From Clostridia bacterium (GTDB lineage: Bacteria > Bacillota_A > Clostridia > Oscillospirales > CAG-272): a stretch of 9,634 bases of DNA. The notes below the pieces were generated by a model. The model saw only the letters and a program-made list of their open reading frames with translations. It was not told the origin of the DNA and did no database searches. The stretch covers positions 1 through 9,634 of the forward strand of contig JAFQVU010000046.1 of the NCBI GenBank assembly GCA_017407885.1, read 5' to 3'. Shown piece after piece: positions 1 through 7,810 of the stretch (positions are counted from its first letter, which is position 1; each line of letters starts with the position of its first letter). Made by a program: the position numbers and the translations under genes.

Positions 1-320
1 ATACCGCATATAGCAGGGGACTTATGAGTACAGAAAACGTCCAAGATACATTCGGTATCCTTTCAGATTGCTTTGTGATACCCGGCATCATCCTTACCAG
101 TGTGGGGCTGCTTTCGTATGTCTCACGCTTGGGGACGTTCGATATGTTATCTTATTGTGCGTCAAATATATCCCCTCTGCACAAAGACAAAAGCGAAGAT
201 TTTTACACCTACAAGTGCAGGCGTGCTTCCATGCGGAACACTAATCATACCACGCTTTGGCTTGGAATAGCATTTCTTGTATCAGCAGGAATATTCTTGG
301 TCATTTATATGCTTGTATAG
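1..320 (+). CDS. DUF3899-like small membrane protein, 5' end outside the window
   Basis: This is a short hydrophobic protein with two clear membrane segments, about residues 13-33 and 77-97 counted from the ATG at 24. A basic, Tyr-containing loop (KDKSEDFYTYKCRR) lies between them. The stretch GILSDCFVIPG followed by a Gly-rich membrane segment and LGTFDMLSY is what I know from DUF3899 proteins of Firmicutes, whose function is unknown. The ATG at 24 has AGGGGA only 3 bases before it, which is tight for a ribosome site. The frame stays open to the window edge and reads TAYSRGL just before that Met. DUF3899 proteins usually have a first membrane helix and then an RGLFS-like stretch at this place, so I think the Met is internal and the gene starts upstream of base 1. 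The stop is TAG at 318-320, followed by a terminator. Family call from memory of the pattern; function unknown. Confidence 0.72.
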   Translation, partial: TAYSRGLMSTENVQDTFGILSDCFVIPGIILTSVGLLSYVSRLGTFDMLSYCASNISPLHKDKSEDFYTYKCRRASMRNTNHTTLWLGIAFLVSAGIFLVIYMLV

Positions 321-337
321 TTTTGAATACCAATAAC

Positions 338-373
338 AAAAAACAGTCAGGAATAACACCCTGACTGTTTTTT
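338..373. terminator. Bidirectional intrinsic terminator between convergent genes
   Basis: CAGTCAGG (344-351) pairs perfectly with CCTGACTG (360-367) around an 8-base loop. The stem is flanked by six A on the left (338-343) and six T on the right (368-373). Each strand therefore reads as a GC-containing hairpin followed by a U run, so the element can stop both the rightward DUF3899-like gene, which ends at 320, and the leftward six-gene operon, whose last stop codon is at 381-383. Confidence 0.9.
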
Positions 374-380
374 GATAAGA

Positions 381-977
381 TTAATTAAGTGTTACTGCTG
401 ATACGGTGAAGCCCGATATCACGCCGTCAACAAATTGAATCGATACAGTAGCGCCGTCAAGCTCGTATACTCTGATGCCGAACTGTTCGTCATAGTCTGT
501 ACCGAACACTGCTTCAACCGCCTGGGCACTGCTTCCGACTGTTAATCCGCTATCTTTAAGTGCAACCGCATCGGAAAGCATGGAAAATTCGGAAATATAC
601 TGCTCACCGTTTGCATTCGGAGAGGTAGTGATACTGTACCAGTCGTAGAAGTAGACTTTATCATAGCCTTCATGTATACAGCTTGGAGCTTCCATGTAAT
701 CCATCGGCTCGCCTGCCGAAGCTATAAAGTCCTCTGATGGACCGCCGATGGTAACGGTCATGCCAGTTTCAAACACGAGTGTGTATGTAAGAGAAACTTC
801 AGATGCCGTGGTGTCGGGGACGGTTGTCTCGGGGGGATTAACTGTGGTATCGGTTGGTGCTTCGGTTGTTTCACTGCTTGTATCTTTGGTTGTGTCATTG
901 CCGCCATCGGTTTCATTACAAGCCGCGAGGCTGATGATAAGGGTGAGGGATAAAAGTAGAATGATAAGTTTTTTCAT
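381..977 (-). CDS. Small Thr-rich lipoprotein, last gene of the operon
   Basis: This is a 198-residue predicted lipoprotein. The signal peptide is K-K followed by a long hydrophobic core and the lipobox LAAC, with Cys20 as the lipid-bearing residue. Residues 21-60 are a flexible Asp/Thr/Ser/Pro linker (TTEAPTDTTVNPPETT), which should hold the folded part away from the membrane. Residues 61-198 form a compact beta-rich domain with two loosely similar halves. Each half has a Gly-Ser/Pro-x-x motif followed some residues later by Gly: GGPSEDFIASAGEP at 78-91 and VGSSAQAVEAVFGTDY at 147-162. This pattern recalls the small alpha/beta repeats of BamE- or BLIP-like folds, but that is a weak inference. 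No catalytic motif is visible. The start is preceded by AAAGGAA at good spacing and lies 17 bp after the transglutaminase-like gene, so it is probably co-transcribed. Lipoprotein assignment is firm; function unknown. Confidence 0.85.
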   Translation of the reverse strand: MKKLIILLLSLTLIISLAACNETDGGNDTTKDTSSETTEAPTDTTVNPPETTVPDTTASEVSLTYTLVFETGMTVTIGGPSEDFIASAGEPMDYMEAPSCIHEGYDKVYFYDWYSITTSPNANGEQYISEFSMLSDAVALKDSGLTVGSSAQAVEAVFGTDYDEQFGIRVYELDGATVSIQFVDGVISGFTVSAVTLN

Positions 978-994
978 TTTAGTATTCCTTTCGT

Positions 995-3403
995 TTAGGG
1001 AGTAGGGGGGAATTTGCCGGCATCAAAATCGTAATAGTAACTGAGGGGGAATGCTCTTACTTCGCTGTCTTTCAAGAGAAATACTTTGAGTCTGTGCGGG
1101 GACGGCTGTGGGCAAGTGTCGAAGTGATACCACGCTCCATCCATTTTAACGAGATTCCAATAATGCGGACGGTTAGGATCGTTTCGGTGGATCTCAATGT
1201 TTTCAATTCCGACACGTGAAAGCAGTGCGCTTGCTACTGCATAGTAGGTGTAGCAGTTGCCGTAGTGCTTTGTAAATCCCGTATACGCCGCCTTGTTGAA
1301 GTGTCCCATCAGATGACTTGTTATACTTGAATATCTGATGTTTTGTCTGCAACAATTATAGATTGCATGTGCTTTCTCGCGATCGGTCATCGAATCGGTA
1401 ACGATTTTGGCAAGAACCTGATCGGCAAGATCATCGACTGACTGACGGCTTATTGCCATAATCGTTACAGTCGTTGTTGCAGTTCTTGTATTGCCCGAAG
1501 AATCGGATGCGGTATAGGTTACATAATATGTACCTGCAACACTGTTGTTGACTGCGGACGAATTGACCGTTACAGCAACATTTCCGTCTCGGTCGTCCGA
1601 TGCATATACCCCGTTTCGGTATAAAATCGTTTCACCCTCGTAAGCGAAAAGCGGTTTTACACCGTAAATAACCGGCTTTGTAGTGTCTTTTATAACATAC
1701 ATCGAGGTACTCATGCTTGTGAAATTGCCGGCTTCGTCTGTTGCTACTATAGTAACTGTCTGCTCACCTATATGAGAGGTATCAACCGTTTCCGAAAATG
1801 TGAAGCTTACCGGCGAGGCATCTATACAGCTTGTTATGAAATCGTTTGCATTCGGAGTTGTGCCTAAATAAACATTTGTCGGCTTGATGGCAAGCACAGG
1901 CGGAACAGTATCCTCAACTGTAAGCTCGATCGGTATGTGCGAATATTCGCCGATGAGAGTTATTTCGTGTGTGCCTATTCCGAATTGTTCTATTATAACG
2001 TCATCCGCAAGTCGAGGCAGGGGAGACTGTGGATCCATATGAGCGAAAAGTTCATCCTTGAACGCCTCGGTTGAAGTGCCTGCTTCTATGAGAAAAGACG
2101 CTGCAATGTCATGTATATTAACCTTTGTCTCAAGTAGAGTGGTATTTCCGTAGGTGTCTTCCAGAATCACGGATATCTCCTGAACTCCTAACTTTTCAAA
2201 ATCAGGCTCGGTTTCAAACCGCTGTGTGACTTCGGATCTGTCGATGATATTTTCGGTGAAATCCTCGGGGGAGAGCGTTTGACCGAGAAGAATATCGTAT
2301 GCGATCACATCTGCTTTAGGCGCGGTGGTGTCAACAATGGTTACATTAAAAAGACAGCTTGCACCGTTGAGCTTTCCTTTGATGCGGTATGTGCCGCACT
2401 GCGAAAAATCAACTTTATCGAAATCAAGATCGCTGAGCCATTCAAATTTAAGCAGTCTGTCGGCAAGAACCGCCTTAAGAGTACCAAGCTCGGTCTCGCA
2501 ATGGGTAAGACGATCATTTACGATAAGCTCTGCAGTAGCGGTAGCTTTATTTCCGCACTCATCCACAGCGCGGACAGTGACCGTACCGCCGTTTTCTGTG
2601 TCAACCTGATGCATAAAGCGATACGTAAGCTCGGTCATATCGTAGGCTTGGCTTATGAATTCTTCCGGGAAGACCTCGGTGCCGCGCGGAACACACAGTG
2701 TTTGCATTGTGATTCGCGGCGACTTGCTGTCTCTTACAACAATCGAAGAATTAACGGGAATAAATCCGAAGAATTCAAGCTCAAGCGGATGCTTGCCAAG
2801 TACGCTTGTATCTATTTCGTCGAGGTCTGTTTTTACCTCACAAAAATAATTAAATACCGACACATCCCTAAGCGGCAGGCTTACGTCCTTGCCGATCTCC
2901 GTCTTATGCGGCATTACACCGTACAGAAGCAGACTTGCGAGTGGCAGAAGAATGATACCTACAATTATCAGTAAAACTGTAAGCACTATGCGAAGCTTAC
3001 GCTTTGCTGACGGCATGTTTTCTTCAGCCGATTCTTTGTCGGATTCTGTGACGTCGGATGCATCCGATTCCTCTTTGTTGTCGGATTCATCTGAAGGGGA
3101 ATCATTTGGTTCCTCGTTTGATTCCAAAGCGATGTCGTCATCTGAACTTTCGTCGGTATCGTCAAGCGATTCCGATGCCGTTTCTTCAGATGGCTCCAAA
3201 GTCCCCACAGCTGTTTTTATAACCGTGTCGGCAGAATCAGCAGAAGAATTTTCTTCCGTCACTTTCTCTATGGCAGATTCTGATTCAAGGGATATATCTT
3301 TAGGCTTGACAGTATCCTGAACAGCCGTGACCTGCTTGGCAGAGCTTTTTCCTGCCTTGCTTTTTTTGGCTTTTTTCTTTTTTGCTAATGCTTTCTTACT
3401 CAT
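995..3403 (-). CDS. Signal-anchored multi-Ig protein with C-terminal transglutaminase-like domain
   Basis: This is an 802-residue protein. Residues 1-24 are extremely Lys-rich, and 38-131 are Ser/Asp/Glu-rich and probably disordered. A single membrane segment lies at about 137-162, after KRK, which suggests N-in, C-out topology. Outside are about six Ig-like modules (roughly 212-296, 297-358, 359-430, 431-498, 499-572, 573-648). Four carry the D-x-x-G-N signature of bacterial Ig/DUF5011/HYR-type repeats (DECGN 281-285, DTYGN 416-420, DEAGN 556-560, DSSGN 634-638). Residues 655-770 are a transglutaminase-core domain with nucleophile Cys717 (YGNCYTYY), His747 (PHYWNL) and Asp762 (WYHFDTCP), so the triad is complete. 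Bacterial members of this fold are mostly thiol proteases, amidases or crosslinking enzymes; which applies here is unknown. AGGAA precedes the ATG, and the gene starts 17 bp after the RCC1-like gene. The domain call is strong; the substrate is not known. Confidence 0.92.
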   Translation of the reverse strand: MSKKALAKKKKAKKSKAGKSSAKQVTAVQDTVKPKDISLESESAIEKVTEENSSADSADTVIKTAVGTLEPSEETASESLDDTDESSDDDIALESNEEPNDSPSDESDNKEESDASDVTESDKESAEENMPSAKRKLRIVLTVLLIIVGIILLPLASLLLYGVMPHKTEIGKDVSLPLRDVSVFNYFCEVKTDLDEIDTSVLGKHPLELEFFGFIPVNSSIVVRDSKSPRITMQTLCVPRGTEVFPEEFISQAYDMTELTYRFMHQVDTENGGTVTVRAVDECGNKATATAELIVNDRLTHCETELGTLKAVLADRLLKFEWLSDLDFDKVDFSQCGTYRIKGKLNGASCLFNVTIVDTTAPKADVIAYDILLGQTLSPEDFTENIIDRSEVTQRFETEPDFEKLGVQEISVILEDTYGNTTLLETKVNIHDIAASFLIEAGTSTEAFKDELFAHMDPQSPLPRLADDVIIEQFGIGTHEITLIGEYSHIPIELTVEDTVPPVLAIKPTNVYLGTTPNANDFITSCIDASPVSFTFSETVDTSHIGEQTVTIVATDEAGNFTSMSTSMYVIKDTTKPVIYGVKPLFAYEGETILYRNGVYASDDRDGNVAVTVNSSAVNNSVAGTYYVTYTASDSSGNTRTATTTVTIMAISRQSVDDLADQVLAKIVTDSMTDREKAHAIYNCCRQNIRYSSITSHLMGHFNKAAYTGFTKHYGNCYTYYAVASALLSRVGIENIEIHRNDPNRPHYWNLVKMDGAWYHFDTCPQPSPHRLKVFLLKDSEVRAFPLSYYYDFDAGKFPPTP

Positions 3404-3420
3404 CTATAAAAATTCCTGTG

Positions 3421-5541
3421 TCAATTATTCTTGTTCGGTACACCGTCACCGTCATGGTAGAGCGCACCGGATTCATCAATACCGGCGATGCAGACAACTC
3501 CGACATCAAAAGCTTCCATATTGCGCCAATTGTACGGATTGCCGTAGGAGCCGCCAATCTGTCCCGAGTAAAGCTGGTATGTGCCGTCACGCTTTTCTGC
3601 GAGAATTGCGGATGCACCTGCTTTGATGCGGGTTATGTTCTTGGCGTTTTCAACATTTAAAAGTCCCATTGAACGGTAGCCGCGTATCATTACAGTACCG
3701 TCCGAGAAGAGCATTACTGTCGTCTGGTTGCACGCCGCAACATCGACTACATTGCGGTACGGCTCAACGTCACACTGACCGCACGAATTCGAGCCTGTGG
3801 CAACAAGCGTTCCATCAATTTTCAGACCGACTGTAAACCGCTGACCTGCCGCAACTGCAACTATATCGCTCCACTCGCTTACATCGCATTGACCGTATGT
3901 GTTGTCGCCAATAGCACTTACAGTACCGTTTGCATGGAGCAGAACCGCATGATCTTTGCCGAGCACTGCCTGTATAACGTCATCATCGCTCGGTGCGGTG
4001 AAGGGGAGAGCTTCACCTTCATGGGGGATCAGAGTAACCTTGCCGTTTTTACGCAGCACGATGCTCATGATTTCATTTGTATCGACAGATACAGCATCGG
4101 TTATCTTGGTCCCGGCTATTTTTCCGGATTTTATGATGCGGACATCATCGTTCCACACCGATATCGACTGCGAGTGATATATACGTTTCTGATCCTCGGT
4201 CAGCATCGGATATATAATATCAAGCTCTGCACGCACACCCGAGTCTCCCGAATCTATGCCTGCCTGGGCAGAGGTTATCTTTGCATATTCGGGATATCGG
4301 TCGGCAAGATAGATTATGCCGGCATTGTCATCAAGAGTCACACAACATTCGATAGCGGCATTTATTGCATCTTGCTTTGAAATATCGAAGGTTACGATAT
4401 TAGGAAGCTCATCAATAAACGCTGCCGCTTCATTATAGCGATTGTTATAGATATAATAGATAAGCGCATCATTAAACACAGTGTTTTCATATTTATCGCG
4501 TTCATCCGGATCTCGCATTTCGCTTGCGACAAGAAGTGCATTTACATAGTCGCCGCGATTCTTTAATATATCGCACATTGAGCGTATGATGGACGAAAAC
4601 TTTTCATCATTTTCGGACATCTTTGCCACGCGGAATGCATTTTCATTGATTTTTCCGGTGTTTATATCGACAACACTTGCGGCGGCATAATCAATGATAA
4701 CATCGCACAGAGAAGAATTCGGCGCACCGTATGCATAGACATATGAGGATTCAAGATCTCCCTTGTCTATGTAATGTTCAACCGCCTTTTCGCAAACGCG
4801 CTGCAGTATGCTGTCATATTCAGAGTCATAAGCGATTTTGTACGCTTCGTTGAAACGCCGGTCTTTTATAAGCATATCGGCAGAGTTCTTTACTCCGAGA
4901 TAGCGGTAAAGTGCAATTCCCGCGATGATCTCGACAACAAACATAAGAACGAGCGCGGATAAAATAACCACAAGACGGCGGCGCTTTTTTTCGGGAGAAA
5001 GCGCAGGCTTTTCACTGGTATTTGCTTCTGCAACCTTGTTAAGCTGCTGTGATGTACTGCCGCTTGATGCAGGCGGATTCTGCGGCTTGGGGGTACTACG
5101 GTTCTTTGCAATCGGACGGCGTACAAAACGAAATTCAGACGGCTCAAATGTAAGTATCTGCCCGCTTGAAAGGGTGATTTCGGATATGTATGCGCTGCAT
5201 CCGTCCTTGGTAAGATGCGCCGGAACATTACCGGTTATGGTTATAAGCTCACTTGAATTAAGATCCTCGTCTGTATAACGGTATGTACTAAATTTGTGGG
5301 CGGTGTCCGGGGCATAGACCGGCAGTGACGAAAAACGATATCTCAGGGTAAAGCTTGAAATCTTTACCGAAAGATCTCGCTTTATAACTATGCGCATGGT
5401 ATCCGAGCTGTCGGCATGCTTTATAAGCGTTATTGAGTGTACCGATGCCGGTGATTTGCGCTCGGGTGGGAGCATGGGTACGGGAAGAAGTACAGATTCC
5501 TCTTTGGGGGGATTTTGATAATACTTTTCAGTTTGATTCAT
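3421..5541 (-). CDS. Signal-anchored helical-repeat and RCC1-like repeat protein
   Basis: This is a 706-residue protein with one membrane segment at about 189-213, directly after the basic stretch EKKRRR. Residues 1-187 should be cytoplasmic. Within them, about 33-142 looks like a beta-sandwich, and 145-185 is a Pro/Ser/Thr linker. Outside, 216-450 is alpha-helical with short helix pairs rich in Tyr and Ala, resembling TPR-type solenoids (RRFNEAYKIAYDSEYD; NRYNEAAAFIDELP). Residues 484-706 hold about six RCC1-like repeats of about 38 residues, with beginnings near 484, 522, 560, 598, 636 and 675. The consensus is roughly V-A-A-G-x-x-x-T-V-x-L-x-x-D-G-T-V-x-A-x-G, then N-x-x-G-Q-C-D-V, clearest at 540-590. 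Such repeats build beta-propellers used for binding; no enzyme motif is seen. GGGGGTGGG precedes the ATG, and the gap to the M15 gene is 12 bp. The architecture is convincing; the ligand is unknown. Confidence 0.86.
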   Translation of the reverse strand: MNQTEKYYQNPPKEESVLLPVPMLPPERKSPASVHSITLIKHADSSDTMRIVIKRDLSVKISSFTLRYRFSSLPVYAPDTAHKFSTYRYTDEDLNSSELITITGNVPAHLTKDGCSAYISEITLSSGQILTFEPSEFRFVRRPIAKNRSTPKPQNPPASSGSTSQQLNKVAEANTSEKPALSPEKKRRRLVVILSALVLMFVVEIIAGIALYRYLGVKNSADMLIKDRRFNEAYKIAYDSEYDSILQRVCEKAVEHYIDKGDLESSYVYAYGAPNSSLCDVIIDYAAASVVDINTGKINENAFRVAKMSENDEKFSSIIRSMCDILKNRGDYVNALLVASEMRDPDERDKYENTVFNDALIYYIYNNRYNEAAAFIDELPNIVTFDISKQDAINAAIECCVTLDDNAGIIYLADRYPEYAKITSAQAGIDSGDSGVRAELDIIYPMLTEDQKRIYHSQSISVWNDDVRIIKSGKIAGTKITDAVSVDTNEIMSIVLRKNGKVTLIPHEGEALPFTAPSDDDVIQAVLGKDHAVLLHANGTVSAIGDNTYGQCDVSEWSDIVAVAAGQRFTVGLKIDGTLVATGSNSCGQCDVEPYRNVVDVAACNQTTVMLFSDGTVMIRGYRSMGLLNVENAKNITRIKAGASAILAEKRDGTYQLYSGQIGGSYGNPYNWRNMEAFDVGVVCIAGIDESGALYHDGDGVPNKNN

Positions 5542-5553
5542 ATTCCCACCCCC

Positions 5554-6702
5554 TTATCTTACAAGCTCATTCTCTGATGGAACGAGCGGAATAGTATCGA
5601 GCGGATGATCGGTGGGAAGGTAATTTCTGGTGTTTGCACACTGAAAATGCCACCACTCGGAATTGATGTAAGTGAAGCCGCAAGAAGTCATTACATCCGT
5701 CATATAGTTCATATTGTCGCGCGCGGTGTCGGTCATGTTTTCACTGCTTCTTGCGGAGTCGTTTGTGAATGTATGCATCGGGGTGGGCATTTCAAGCTCA
5801 TTTCCATCCGAATCGATAAGAGAAATGTCAAGCGCAGTTCCGCGGTCGTGTATTCCGCCCATACCGCGGCTTGGGTCGGCGACCCACTTGTGAACGCGCA
5901 CCACGTCAAACCAACGCTGCTGTACAGAGGTCGGACGGTATGCGTCATATATTACGATTGTATAACCATCATTTTTGAATATCTCTATTGCCTTAATGAG
6001 CTTTTGAAGAGTATCATACTGTATCAGACAAAGGTTGCGGTCATAAAACGGCTCACCGATTGACGTTTCGCTGGTGGAGAGCTTCATGGAGACCTTTATA
6101 TCATACCGCGAAAGATCAACCCCGGCATTTGAGATGTTCGTGGATTCATAAACTTTAAGATACTTACGGATATCTACAAGATGCGAGTATGCATTTATTT
6201 TTCTGCCGGTACTGTCGGGAGCGAGTCCGGTTTCAATCGGTACTTCAGCATACAGAGTACTGCCGCTGTTTACGGAATGTAAAAAGCCGTCCTTTGCATA
6301 ACCGAGCAGAACTCCGCCCGTTGAATATACGGTTGCCCAAATACTGCCCTCGGCAGGTTCAACGAGATATATTCTCTCGCCCTTGCTGAGTGTGTTATAC
6401 GGGTACTGTGCAGTTCTTGTCTGGTATATATCCATCTTATCAATGACAGTCATGGGGAATGCTTCGCTGTCCGTAATGATACAGTTAGGCTGAGTATTTA
6501 CAATAGGTGCGATTGCGGCACCGAGTTCCCCGAAATCAAACGCCTCTGACGGAAATTCAATTCCTAAATGTGCCTTTACATCAAAATTCTTGAAGACATG
6601 ATTTTTGGCATCGGAAGAGACACCGCACGAGTAAAGCAATGCGGAATTTGATATAAGAGCCGTGAGCAGTACAGCACTGACGACTCGTTTGTTTCTTTTC
6701 AT
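5554..6702 (-). CDS. Lipoprotein with SH3-like domain and VanX-type M15 D,D-dipeptidase/carboxypeptidase domain
   Basis: This is a 382-residue protein. The N-terminus is basic, then hydrophobic, then SALLYSC, giving a probable lipid Cys26; Tyr at -2 is unusual, so lipidation is likely rather than certain. Residues about 88-145 resemble a bacterial SH3 domain (SKGERIYLVEPAEGSIWATVY, then LLGYAKDGFL). The peptidase domain spans about 170-370 and has the family marks of VanX/M15D enzymes: YDAYRP (Arg256, transition-state Arg), HDRGTALD giving zinc ligands His285 and Asp292, and SEWWHF giving catalytic Glu349 and zinc ligand His352. The family removes D-Ala from D-Ala-D-Ala or related peptides. 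Where VanX has Ser in SxHxxGxAxD, this protein has Gly283, so specificity may differ. Export and the SH3-like domain argue for acting on wall peptides, unlike cytoplasmic VanX. TAAGGAG overlaps the stop of the upstream gene and sits a rather long 13 bases from the ATG. Confidence 0.9.
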   Translation of the reverse strand: MKRNKRVVSAVLLTALISNSALLYSCGVSSDAKNHVFKNFDVKAHLGIEFPSEAFDFGELGAAIAPIVNTQPNCIITDSEAFPMTVIDKMDIYQTRTAQYPYNTLSKGERIYLVEPAEGSIWATVYSTGGVLLGYAKDGFLHSVNSGSTLYAEVPIETGLAPDSTGRKINAYSHLVDIRKYLKVYESTNISNAGVDLSRYDIKVSMKLSTSETSIGEPFYDRNLCLIQYDTLQKLIKAIEIFKNDGYTIVIYDAYRPTSVQQRWFDVVRVHKWVADPSRGMGGIHDRGTALDISLIDSDGNELEMPTPMHTFTNDSARSSENMTDTARDNMNYMTDVMTSCGFTYINSEWWHFQCANTRNYLPTDHPLDTIPLVPSENELVR

Positions 6703-6719
6703 AGAGCGGATATCACTCC

Positions 6720-7799
6720 TTAATCTACGGTAGTTATTATGCGCTCATCTGCGCCGATAAGTGTGCGGATGTTGCGCTCGGCTATCTCGATTATCACGCA
6801 GTCAGCGGAATATGTATCGAGAAGATCAATGCGGTAGGGAACAGCACGTTCAAAACGTGCTTCAAGGGAACTTGATGCGAAAAATGGGATCATTGCATTT
6901 GCAAAAGAGTCGCGGAACATTAAAAGCTTGCCTTCGCCGCCGCCTCTTGTAGTTATCTGCATATCCATTGGCGTGCGGTAAGCGGATGTGTAGATAAATA
7001 ATTCGGAAAGATCATATGCGGTGTTATCATCATACATTTTGCGTTCCGGGAAAAGGAGCGTATCAAGATCGCCCGAAAAATCGGTGACCGGTGCAGGTCC
7101 GTACTTTGCAAAATCGAGAAGTGAGATGGATAACTCGTTCGCAATAGCTTCGACTGCGATACGCGCCCCCTCTGTGTTCCAGTGTGTATCGCGCTTGTGA
7201 TAGACAAGCAGGTCGTTTTTTGCATCGGTTAGTGTCTCGCGGAGATCTATATAAGGAATACTGCGTTCATCGAGCGCATCGAGTAAACGGTCAAAGTCGC
7301 GTCCGTCCGTATCCATGATGTAGCGAGGCGGCATCATTTCGGGATAGATGCTGTTCTTGTTTGGCGCACAGACAAACAGGAAGTCAGTGCCGCGCTCATA
7401 TGAGTATTCATATATATTAAGAAGCGAGTCGGCAGCCGCGGTTATTTCCTCATCGGTCATCGGGTTCCTGCCGAGGTAATTGTCGAGGGTGTCAGCGAAG
7501 AAAAGGAAATCGTCCTGTCCGACAACGACCTGATCGTTACCCTCGGAGAAAATCTCGGTTTTCAAAGTAGAAAACATGTCCACTACTTTATTTCTGTATG
7601 CAAAGCTCTTCGAAAAATATTCCTCAAATTCATTGCCGAAATCCGAGTTGATAGATACATTGGGCGTGTCAGTCAGCAGTTTGGGCATTTCGGCGCCCTC
7701 TGCTGCATTTGCAGCCCCCGGGATTATCATGCCGAGCGAGAAAAATGCGCAGGGAATAAGGAAGAGGGCGCAGTATATTATAAGCAGTAATTTTTTCAT
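6720..7799 (-). CDS. AlgJ/AlgX/DHHW-type SGNH-like protein, partner of the MBOAT acyltransferase
   Basis: This is a 359-residue protein with an N-terminal signal anchor or signal peptide (hydrophobic 4-27), so the rest lies outside the membrane. Residues 52-85 (FGNEFEEYFSKSFAYRN) match the conserved start of DHHW/AlgX-type domains, followed by VVVGQDDFLFF at 91-101 in the place of the usual GKDGWLF. The catalytic marks are DTHWN with Asp204 and His206, and RDSFAN with nucleophile Ser298. These three are the triad known from AlgJ and AlgX of alginate O-acetylation, so the active site appears intact. Family members take acetyl groups delivered by an MBOAT protein and move them to polysaccharide. 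GAGGAGG precedes the ATG by 6 bases and overlaps the stop codon of the MBOAT gene, so the two are probably translationally coupled. The substrate glycan is unknown; alginate itself is not implied. Confidence 0.9.
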   Translation of the reverse strand: MKKLLLIIYCALFLIPCAFFSLGMIIPGAANAAEGAEMPKLLTDTPNVSINSDFGNEFEEYFSKSFAYRNKVVDMFSTLKTEIFSEGNDQVVVGQDDFLFFADTLDNYLGRNPMTDEEITAAADSLLNIYEYSYERGTDFLFVCAPNKNSIYPEMMPPRYIMDTDGRDFDRLLDALDERSIPYIDLRETLTDAKNDLLVYHKRDTHWNTEGARIAVEAIANELSISLLDFAKYGPAPVTDFSGDLDTLLFPERKMYDDNTAYDLSELFIYTSAYRTPMDMQITTRGGGEGKLLMFRDSFANAMIPFFASSSLEARFERAVPYRIDLLDTYSADCVIIEIAERNIRTLIGADERIITTVD

Positions 7800-7810
7800 A
7801 TCGCGCCTCC

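Noticed and set aside
786..910. Low-complexity T/G-rich stretch as a tandem repeat
   Set aside because: It encodes the Thr/Ser/Pro linker of the lipoprotein and has no regular repeat unit at DNA level.
2279..2974. A + strand coding region of 231 codons
   Set aside because: It lies entirely opposite the transglutaminase-like gene, has no family resemblance, and mixes Cys, Arg and His in the way antisense frames do.
2889..3320. A Ser-rich + strand protein
   Set aside because: Its Ser runs are the antisense of the Ser/Asp/Glu-rich tail of the minus-strand protein, whose TM segment, Ig-like modules and catalytic motifs are coherent.
3889..4380. A + strand coding region of 163 codons
   Set aside because: It is antisense to the RCC1-like gene, without a ribosome site or recognisable motif.
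5554..6702. A vancomycin-resistance (vanX) gene
   Set aside because: The protein has an export/lipoprotein signal and an SH3-like domain. There are no vanH, vanA-type ligase, vanR or vanS genes nearby. It sits inside an envelope operon.
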